NCBI GenBank assembly: GCA_022826345.1
Contig: JAJDVB010000037.1
Coordinates: forward strand, 1 to 6,546
Direction: 5' to 3'
Length of the DNA stretch: 6,546 nucleotides
Origin: Alphaproteobacteria bacterium
GTDB taxonomy: Bacteria; Pseudomonadota; Alphaproteobacteria; UBA828
Below, piece after piece: positions 1 through 5,279 of this stretch. Both the position numbers and the translations under genes were made by a program. The notes beneath the pieces are model-generated. The model saw only the letters and a program-made list of their open reading frames with translations, was not told where the DNA came from and made no database searches. The first letter of the stretch is position 1; every line of letters begins with the position of its first letter.

Positions 1-1556
1 TCTACGAGGTGCTCGACATGGGCACCGGAATCACCGACGCCAGGGGCGAGATCGCCTGCTCCGGCGCCGGCATCCCGGCCTTCGTCGGTGTGCTCGACAA
101 GGCGGTGACAGTGATCGTCGACAAGTTCAGCGGGCCCGACGCGGTCGAGCCCGGCGATGTTTTCGTCACCAACGACCCCTACTACGGTGGGGTGACGCAC
201 CTCAACGACATCGTTGTGGTGATGCCGGTCTTCGCCGACGAACGCATCATTGCCTGGACCGCGAACATCGCGCACAACTCGGACGTGGGCGGCATGGCGC
301 CGGGCTCGCTCACCGGCGAGGCGACGGAGATCTTCCAGGAAGGGCTGAGACTGCCGGCCATCAAGATGATCTCCAGGGGCGAGCCGATCCGGCCGGTGCT
401 GGAGATCATCAAGGTCAACTCCCGCATGCCCGACGTGCTGGAAGGCGACGTGTGGGCCGCGATCGCGTCCGTCCGCATCGGCACCGCCCGACTCGTGGAG
501 ATCGCCGAGAAGTACGGCGCCGCCACGTTCGAGCACGCGATGATGGCCTTCATGGACTACGGCGAGCGGGTCTCGCGTTCCGCGCTCGTGACGCTGCCCA
601 AGGGCACCTTCGCGCTCGCGGAAGAGCAGGACGACGGTCAGGTCTACAACGTCGAGATCGCGATCCGGGACGAGGAGTTCGTCGTCGATCTCAGGAACAA
701 CCCTGACCAGGCGACCAACCCCGTCAACACCAGCCGGGACGGCGTAATGGTGGCGGCGCAGATGATCTTCAAGTCGCTGACCGATCCCTATTCGCCTTGC
801 AACGCCGGCTCGTTCCGCCCGATCCGCCTGCTGACGCGGGAGGGATCGGTGTTTCACGCCGAGGAGCCCGCGCCCATCGGCTTCTATTACGAGATCGACC
901 TGCGCGCCTACGACCTGATGTGGCGCTGCCTCGCCCAGCACATGCCGGAGCGCCTGGCCGCCGGGCACTTCGCCTCGGTGTGCGGCACCTTCATCGGCGG
1001 CATCCACCCGGATACCGGCCGCCAGTACACCATCATCGAGCCGCAGCTTGGTGGCTGGGGCGGCCGCGAGGGCCGCGACGGCAACAACGCGATGTTCTGC
1101 GGCTTTCACGGCGAGACCTTCAACTGCCCGGCCGAGGTCAACGAGGCCCGCAACGGGCTCTACGTCGATCAGATGGCGCTCAACCTGGAGCCGGGCGGCG
1201 AGGGCCAGTACACCGGCGGGCGTGGCATCGTCATGGACTACCGCGTGCGCGCCGATGACGGGTTCCTGACGGTCGGCTACACGCGCTCCAAGTTCCCCGC
1301 CTGGGCGCTCGACGGCGGCAACGAAGGCTCGCCCAACTACGTCGAGTTCATCCCGAACGAGGGCGAGCGGCAGCGCTTCGCCTTCGTCTCGGGCCTCAAG
1401 ACGCAGAGGGACGACGTGATCCGCGTGGTGACCGGTAACGGCGGCGGCTTCGGCGATCCGAAGAAGCGCGACCCTGCGCGCGTGCGCCGCGATGTTCGGA
1501 ATGGCCTCATCAGCGCCGAACGGGCGCGGGAGGTCTACGGCCTGACAATCGAATAG
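1..1556 (+). CDS. hyuB: Hydantoinase B/oxoprolinase family protein, 5'-truncated by window edge
   Basis: This is the HyuB-type subunit of an ATP-dependent hydantoinase/oxoprolinase/acetone-carboxylase-like enzyme, normally paired with a HyuA subunit to open cyclic amide rings in the cytoplasm. The frame is already open at base 3 (Tyr-Glu before the GTG at 9). Full-length HyuB proteins have more N-terminal sequence than is present before the GDVFVTNDPYYGG motif, so the GTG at 9 is an internal Val and the true start lies outside the window. Counting from base 9, family signatures are GDVFVTNDPYYGGVTH (residues 49-64), AHNSDVGG (88-95), GGWGGREGRDG (about 348-358), GGEGQYTGGRG (about 398-408), and the glycine-rich GNGGGFGDP followed by RDP..VRRDV..G.IS near the C terminus. 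No frameshift is visible. The downstream racemase-family gene follows after 44 bases, suggesting an operon. HyuA is not in the window, and substrate specificity (hydantoin, 5-oxoproline, N-methylhydantoin or other) cannot be decided. Confidence 0.93.
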   Translation, partial: YEVLDMGTGITDARGEIACSGAGIPAFVGVLDKAVTVIVDKFSGPDAVEPGDVFVTNDPYYGGVTHLNDIVVVMPVFADERIIAWTANIAHNSDVGGMAPGSLTGEATEIFQEGLRLPAIKMISRGEPIRPVLEIIKVNSRMPDVLEGDVWAAIASVRIGTARLVEIAEKYGAATFEHAMMAFMDYGERVSRSALVTLPKGTFALAEEQDDGQVYNVEIAIRDEEFVVDLRNNPDQATNPVNTSRDGVMVAAQMIFKSLTDPYSPCNAGSFRPIRLLTREGSVFHAEEPAPIGFYYEIDLRAYDLMWRCLAQHMPERLAAGHFASVCGTFIGGIHPDTGRQYTIIEPQLGGWGGREGRDGNNAMFCGFHGETFNCPAEVNEARNGLYVDQMALNLEPGGEGQYTGGRGIVMDYRVRADDGFLTVGYTRSKFPAWALDGGNEGSPNYVEFIPNEGERQRFAFVSGLKTQRDDVIRVVTGNGGGFGDPKKRDPARVRRDVRNGLISAERAREVYGLTIE

Positions 1557-1590
1557 ATCGAGACAGTTGAGAGAAGCGATCGAGACAACG

Positions 1591-1596
1591 GGAGGA
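1591..1596 (+). promoter_or_regulatory. Strong ribosome binding site of the racemase-family gene
   Basis: GGAGGA lies 4 bases before the ATG at 1601, a near-perfect Shine-Dalgarno match. It fixes the start of the racemase gene at 1601 rather than at the overlapping out-of-frame ATG-like starts. It is the clearest ribosome binding site in the window. Confidence 0.8.
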
Positions 1597-1600
1597 ACGC

Positions 1601-2410
1601 ATGAAGGCCAACGCCCCCCTCAAGCTGATGTATCTCAACCCGGTCGGCACCGATGCCTACGATGCCGTCTTCGCCGACATGGCCCGCACCTACAAGCAGC
1701 CGGGCACGGAGGTGCACATCACCTGCCTCGCGGATCCGGGCGGCGGCTTCACCCACATCGAGTACCGCGCCTACGAAACCATCGTCTCGCGCGGAATCAT
1801 CCAGGCGACGCGGCAGGCGGCGCGCGAGGGCTTCGACGCGCTCGCCATCGGCTGCTTCTACGACACCGGGCTGCACGATGCTCGCGAGATTTCGGGCGAG
1901 ATGATCGTGACCGCGCCTTGCCTCGCCTCCTGCGAGATCGCGGCGAGTCTCGCTAACCGCTTCGGCATCATCGTGGGCCGGCGCAAGTGGGTGAACCAGA
2001 TGAACGCGGTCGCGCGGGAGCACGGCTATGGCGAGCGCCTCTCGGGCTTCTACCACGTCGAACTCGGGGTCAACGACTTCCAGACCGATCACGCCGAAAC
2101 CGAGCGCCGGCTGGTCGCAGCCGGGCGCAAGGCGGTGGAGGAGGACTACGCAGAAGCGCTGATCCTCGGCTGCACGCTGGAGATCGGCTTCTACCGCGAG
2201 GTCGAGAAGGCCATCGGCGTGCCCGTGATCGACCCCTCCATCGCGGCGATGAAGCGCGCCGAGTACGCCGCGCTGCTCAAGCGCCAGTGCGGCTGGGTGC
2301 CGAGCCGCATGTGGTCCTGCGAGCCGCCGCCGGAGGAGGAGATCGCGCGCTTCGGGGGCTTCGACAATGGCGATGCCTTCGCCCAGCGCCTGGTCGTCGA
2401 GGCCGAGTGA
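1601..2410 (+). CDS. Aspartate/glutamate/hydantoin racemase family protein
   Basis: This 269-residue cytoplasmic protein belongs to the cofactor-independent Asp/Glu/hydantoin racemase superfamily, which uses two cysteines as acid/base pair to invert a chiral carbon. Both cysteines are present in family-typical settings: Cys85 in ALAIGCFYDTGLHDARE, which closely resembles the CF-D-PGL-ARE signature of hydantoin racemases, and Cys191 in ALILGCTLEIGF. The later VPVIDPSIAA (207-216) matches the conserved VID..AA segment after the second cysteine. Further cysteines at 107, 111, 230 and 240 are not obviously catalytic. The protein is slightly longer than typical hydantoin racemases (about 240 residues), with an extra C-terminal tail rich in Glu, Pro and aromatic residues. 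The start is supported by GGAGGA 4 bases upstream. Following hyuB by 44 bases, it probably interconverts enantiomers of the hydantoinase substrate or product. Members also include maleate isomerase and arylmalonate decarboxylase relatives, so racemase activity is inferred. Confidence 0.87.
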   Translation: MKANAPLKLMYLNPVGTDAYDAVFADMARTYKQPGTEVHITCLADPGGGFTHIEYRAYETIVSRGIIQATRQAAREGFDALAIGCFYDTGLHDAREISGEMIVTAPCLASCEIAASLANRFGIIVGRRKWVNQMNAVAREHGYGERLSGFYHVELGVNDFQTDHAETERRLVAAGRKAVEEDYAEALILGCTLEIGFYREVEKAIGVPVIDPSIAAMKRAEYAALLKRQCGWVPSRMWSCEPPPEEEIARFGGFDNGDAFAQRLVVEAE

Positions 2411-2470
2411 CGGCTGGATGCGACACGAGGCACGCTTTATCCGTTGGTAGGGCTACGCTGCACAGGTGCA

Positions 2471-2497
2471 GGAGGCGTAGGAGGCGTTGGGAGGCGC
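2471..2497 (+). repeat. Three short tandem GGAGGCG copies in the leader of the BMP gene
   Basis: GGAGGCG begins at 2471, 2480 and 2490, a period of 9 to 10 bases, inside the 129-base gap between the racemase and BMP genes. The copies resemble Shine-Dalgarno sequences but lie 43-69 bases before the BMP start, too far to serve that start. They could be a protein-binding site spaced about one helical turn, or chance in purine-rich DNA. A TTGACC at 2503-2508 just downstream looks like a -35 box, but no convincing -10 box follows at normal spacing, so I do not call a promoter. Confidence 0.35.
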
Positions 2498-2539
2498 CAT
2501 ACTTGACCCGCTGAGGCAATCGAGCGGCATGATCCGGTC

Positions 2540-3634
2540 ATGCGTGGACTGATCTTCGGTGCAATCGCGCTGCTCGCAGCTAGCTTGCTCTCCCTGAACG
2601 CGACGCAGGCGGCATTCAAGCTGGAAGGCAGGCCCAAGGTCGCGATGCTCCATCTCGGCACCGTCGACGATGGCGGCTGGTCGGAGGCGCTCGACCGCGC
2701 GCGGGTCAAGACCGAGGAGGCGCTCGGGCTGAAGATCGCGTACAGCCAGCGCGTGCCCGAGGAGTGGGAAATCATCCTGCAACTCGTCGATCGCTACGTG
2801 CGCGAGGGCTACAACATCATCATCGGCACCTCATGGGGCCACAGCGATGCCTTGCGCGAGGCCGCGCGCAGGTACCCCGACGTGGCCTTCCTGAACTGCG
2901 CCGGTGCGACCACGGCACCCAACCTGGAGAGCTTCTACGCCCGCACCTATCAGGGCTGGTACCTGGCCGGGATCATCGCCGGCCACCTGACCCGAACCGA
3001 GAAAATCGGCGCCCTCGGCGGCCATCGGCTGGGCCCCGTGACCTGGGACCTCAACGCCTTCCTGCGCGGCGCCCAGTCGGTCAATCCAGCCATCGAGATG
3101 ATCGGCATCTACGTCAACACCTGGTACGACCCGAGCAAGGAAACGCAGGCGGCCGAGAGCCTGCTGGCGCAGGGCGTCGACGTGCTGGGATCGAACCTGA
3201 GCGCGCCGGGGCCGCACCGCGCCTTCCAGGACCGGGGCAAGTGGTCGATCGGCTTTCAGATCGACATGTTTGAGGAGGCGCCCAAGGGCGTTGCGGCCTC
3301 GATGGTCTACACGTGGGAGGCGTACCTGATCCCCACCATTAAGGCGATCGCCGAAGGCACCTGGACTCCCGAGAAGCCAAGCTGGTGGAAGGGCATCGAG
3401 ACCGGTGTCTTCGACGTGGAGCCCATCGCCGCGTGGGTGCCTCGCGCGGCCGTGGCGGACGTCGAGCGGGCGCGGGCGAAGATGATCGCGGGCAACCTCG
3501 ATCCCTTCGAGGGGCCGCTCTACCGCAACAACGGTACGCTCGCGGTGCCGGAAGGCAAGGTTCCCTCCGACCGAGAGCTGTGGGGAATGGACTACCTGGT
3601 CCAGGGCGCCGTCGACATCTCGCTTGCCGAGTGA
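2540..3634 (+). CDS. Exported BMP family (PnrA/Med-like) ABC transporter substrate-binding protein
   Basis: This 364-residue periplasmic solute-binding protein is of the basic membrane protein family, whose characterised members bind purine nucleosides or related small molecules for an ABC importer. Residues 1-25 form a Sec signal peptide: Arg2, a hydrophobic core (LIFGAIALLAASLLSL), then ATQA-A as a likely signal peptidase I site. There is no lipobox cysteine, so it is soluble rather than a lipoprotein. Family motifs are VDDGGWSEA (42-50), the YPDVAFLNCAG strand (112-122), ARTYQGWYLAGIIAG (134-148), RGAQSVNP (176-183), and the block TWYDPSKETQAAESLLAQG followed by VDVL (194-216). The mature protein is rich in Trp (TSWGH, NTWYDP, YTWEA, SWWKG), suggesting aromatic stacking in the pocket. 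The Shine-Dalgarno sequence before the ATG is weak, and the start rests on the signal peptide. No permease or ATPase gene is present, so they must lie elsewhere. A role feeding the upstream hydantoinase/racemase genes is inferred from position only. Confidence 0.9.
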   Translation: MRGLIFGAIALLAASLLSLNATQAAFKLEGRPKVAMLHLGTVDDGGWSEALDRARVKTEEALGLKIAYSQRVPEEWEIILQLVDRYVREGYNIIIGTSWGHSDALREAARRYPDVAFLNCAGATTAPNLESFYARTYQGWYLAGIIAGHLTRTEKIGALGGHRLGPVTWDLNAFLRGAQSVNPAIEMIGIYVNTWYDPSKETQAAESLLAQGVDVLGSNLSAPGPHRAFQDRGKWSIGFQIDMFEEAPKGVAASMVYTWEAYLIPTIKAIAEGTWTPEKPSWWKGIETGVFDVEPIAAWVPRAAVADVERARAKMIAGNLDPFEGPLYRNNGTLAVPEGKVPSDRELWGMDYLVQGAVDISLAE

Positions 3635-3649
3635 AGTAGTCGGGAGATG

Positions 3650-3687
3650 AGGCACCTCACGGCCCCGGCGTCAGGCGACGGTGCCTT
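3650..3687 (+). terminator. Possible weak terminator hairpin at the convergent gene ends
   Basis: AGGCACC at 3650-3656 can pair with GGTGCCT at 3680-3686, followed by a mixed pyrimidine stretch (TCTTCTAC). It lies just after the BMP stop (3632-3634) and overlaps the last codons of the convergent rubredoxin gene. The 23-base loop and lack of a real T run make this a weak candidate for ending + strand transcription. Confidence 0.25.
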
Positions 3688-3847
3688 CTTCTACAGGATC
3701 GAAGTCGGACTTGGGCGCGCGGCAATCGGGGCAGCACCAGTCGTCCGGCAGGTCCTCGAAGGCTGTGCCCGGCGGCGTGTCGCGCTGCGCCTCGCCCTTG
3801 GCGGGATCGTAGACGTAGCCGCACCAGCGGCATTGATAGCGCGTCAC
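3671..3847 (-). CDS. Rubredoxin (small iron electron carrier)
   Basis: This 58-residue protein was found by translating the - strand. It reads GTG-Thr-Arg-Tyr-Gln-Cys and ends at TGA (3671-3673). It has the complete rubredoxin pattern: YQCRWCGYVYDPAKGE near the N terminus (Cys6, Cys9), the central PPGTAFEDLPDDWCCP, and CPDCRAPKSDF (Cys39, Cys42), giving the four ligands of the mononuclear Fe(Cys)4 centre. Cys38 is an additional cysteine next to a ligand. The usual CPxCG is CPDCR here. Rubredoxins are cytoplasmic one-electron carriers that serve, for example, alkane hydroxylases, oxygen/peroxide-detoxifying enzymes and other oxidoreductases; no partner is encoded nearby. GTG is the only ATG/GTG/TTG codon between the preceding in-frame stop and Cys6, so the start is well constrained despite a weak Shine-Dalgarno sequence. 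The gene follows the MetE-like gene on the same strand but is separated from it by an intrinsic terminator, and converges with the BMP gene (36-base gap). Confidence 0.92.
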   Translation of the reverse strand: MTRYQCRWCGYVYDPAKGEAQRDTPPGTAFEDLPDDWCCPDCRAPKSDFDPVEEGTVA

Positions 3848-3875
3848 GGAGCCGTCACCGTGGCATGGCCGTAGG

Positions 3876-3913
3876 AAAAACGCACGGCCGGCCCGCCATG
3901 AGCCGGCCGCACG
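3876..3913 (-). terminator. Strong intrinsic terminator after the MetE-like gene
   Basis: On the - strand the arms at 3913-3902 and 3892-3881 form a 12-bp stem: eight G-C pairs at the loop end, then two G-T wobbles and two outer G-C pairs. It has a 9-base loop, and five T residues follow at once (AAAAA at 3880-3876 on the + strand). It begins 13 bases beyond the MetE-like stop codon. Geometry and T run fit a Rho-independent terminator. It also sits only 28 bases before the rubredoxin start, so it could act as an attenuator for that gene. Confidence 0.82.
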
Positions 3914-3925
3914 TCGTCAACTTGG

Positions 3926-5095
3926 TTAGTGAATGCCGAGCTTCTCGGCAGCCATCTGCGTGCCCTTGATGCGGGACTCGATTTTCTGGAACGCCACGTC
4001 GCGGGCGTAATCGGGCGAGCCGTGGTTGGGCTTCACGTCGATGCTGAAGGGCGAGAAGCCGCAATCGTCGGTGGACGCGATCTGCTCCTTCGGCAGGTGA
4101 TTGGCGGCCGCGATTAGCTGCTCGCACACCTCCTCAGCGGATTCCACCCGCGGGTTCTGCGGGTTGATGACGCCGATGTAGGCCATCTGCACGACGCCGT
4201 TGGCGTCGGTGCGAATGCTCGCCGCGATGTCCTTGTAGACCTGCTCCTGGTTCCGCTCGCTCTTGAACTGGATCATGAAGTAGCCGGCGTTGAGCTGGAA
4301 CATGCTGGGCAGCAGGTCGTTGTAGGGCACGTCGGCGCTGTGCACTGAATCGCAGTCGCCACCGGGGCAGGTGTGGATGCCGATGTTAACCCGCTCCTCT
4401 GCCGTGAAGCGGTCGAGCACCGCGTTGATGAGTTCGATGAAGTGGGGAAGCATCTGGCGGCCGGTCCAGGGATTGCGCGAATCGTTGCGGCACGAGAGCC
4501 GGCCTTCGGTGAAGTCGATCGAGACCCTGACGGCGCCGGCAGCGAAGGCCTCGCGCACGTCCTTCTCGCACTCGTCGACCAGGTCGGCCTCGAACGCCTC
4601 GCGCGAGTAGCCCTCGATCTCCTCGTCGAGGGGGTAGAGCAGCGCGAGCATCGAAGGCGCGATGACCGCCTGCTTCATCGGCTTGGTCGCGGACTTGATC
4701 GAGAGCTTGAGGGAATCGGCCGCAAAGCTCTTGTAGCGGAACGGGCCGCCGGTGAGGCGCGGCAGCTGGCGATGGTGGCCGTCGGCGAAGATGGCGAAGT
4801 ACTGGCCGCCGCCCGCAAGATGGTCGGCGAGGCCCGTTCCCGCCAGCGTGTCGGTGATCGGATAGGTCGCGAAGCTCGACCAGCGCTGCTCGCCGTCGGA
4901 GACGATGGGCGAGCCGGTCGCCTCCATGCGCGAGATCGAGTCGCGCACCGCCTCCTCCTGCTCGGCCTCGAGGTCCGCCTTCGAGATTTCGCCCGTGTCG
5001 TAGGCGGCGTAGGCGGCCTGCAGCTTGGACGGCCTAGGCAATGAGCCCACGGGTTCAGTCGGAATTCCGGTGGCAGTTCGGGGATCGTAGGTCAT
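3926..5095 (-). CDS. Short MetE-like (cobalamin-independent methionine synthase II family) methyltransferase
   Basis: This 389-residue cytoplasmic protein corresponds to the C-terminal catalytic (beta/alpha)8 barrel of MetE, which moves a methyl group onto a thiol such as homocysteine using a zinc site. Full MetE is about 750 residues; the N-terminal half is absent here, as is normal for this subfamily. Visible signatures are PVGSLPRP (15-22), the SDGEQRW motif (66-72), the zinc-type HTC (His241, Cys243) and STDDCGFSPF with Cys345, which match the His-x-Cys and final Cys zinc ligands of MetE. The MetE glutamate zinc ligand is not obvious: the aligned strand reads GYFMIQFKSER, with Glu280 displaced. 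The methyl donor (folate, corrinoid protein or another compound) and acceptor are unknown, so methionine synthesis should not be assumed. The start at 5095 is supported by GGGAG 7 bases upstream; the nearby upstream ATG is out of frame. Transcription probably ends at the terminator 13 bases past the stop. Confidence 0.88.
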   Translation of the reverse strand: MTYDPRTATGIPTEPVGSLPRPSKLQAAYAAYDTGEISKADLEAEQEEAVRDSISRMEATGSPIVSDGEQRWSSFATYPITDTLAGTGLADHLAGGGQYFAIFADGHHRQLPRLTGGPFRYKSFAADSLKLSIKSATKPMKQAVIAPSMLALLYPLDEEIEGYSREAFEADLVDECEKDVREAFAAGAVRVSIDFTEGRLSCRNDSRNPWTGRQMLPHFIELINAVLDRFTAEERVNIGIHTCPGGDCDSVHSADVPYNDLLPSMFQLNAGYFMIQFKSERNQEQVYKDIAASIRTDANGVVQMAYIGVINPQNPRVESAEEVCEQLIAAANHLPKEQIASTDDCGFSPFSIDVKPNHGSPDYARDVAFQKIESRIKGTQMAAEKLGIH

Positions 5096-5279
5096 CGGTC
5101 ATCTCCCGGTATTCGTTGGTGGTTGCCGCCATCGTCCCATAGGAGCGCGGCGACTCACAAACGATAAGCGCAGGAGCGCCCTCCCCGCGGGCCTCGCACG
5201 ATGGTCCGGTAGAGGCCAATCTCGGACGGCGGCACGATGGGGCGATGCGCGTGCCAATGGCTTCATTCGACCGAGCACT
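5096..5279. other. Divergent intergenic region between the MetE-like and terminase genes
   Basis: These 184 bases lie between two diverging genes and must contain the promoter for the MetE-like gene unless it is transcribed from elsewhere. GGGAG before the MetE-like start is the only clear signal. I looked for sigma70-type -35/-10 pairs on both strands and found none at good spacing; pieces such as TTGTGA and CTATGG on the - strand are too close together. There is no tRNA, obvious attachment-site duplication or small open frame with a convincing ribosome binding site. It is also the likely border between the metabolic genes and phage-derived DNA. Confidence 0.5.

Noticed and set aside
2487..2552. 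Possible leader peptide starting at TTG 2487 (or ATG 2529) and overlapping the BMP start
   Set aside because: It is short, has a poor start codon or no ribosome binding site at the right distance, and shows no run of regulatory codons. It is best explained as chance.
2831..3655. - strand open frame of 274 codons opposite the BMP gene
   Set aside because: It is antisense to a well-supported exported protein and shows only GC-driven composition (Arg, Gly, Val, Asp, His). No start signal or domain is visible.
3647..3874. + strand open frame of 75 codons across the convergent region
   Set aside because: It overlaps the rubredoxin on the other strand, which has all four metal-ligand cysteines; this frame has no family signature.
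4373..5044. + strand open frame of 223 codons opposite the MetE-like gene
   Set aside because: It is a mirror-frame shadow of a gene with clear MetE motifs; the translation is biased to Arg, Val, Glu and Leu without a recognisable domain.
5096..5279. Search for a tRNA or attachment site at the terminase border
   Set aside because: No cloverleaf-forming sequence or flanking direct repeat long enough to be an att core is visible within the window.
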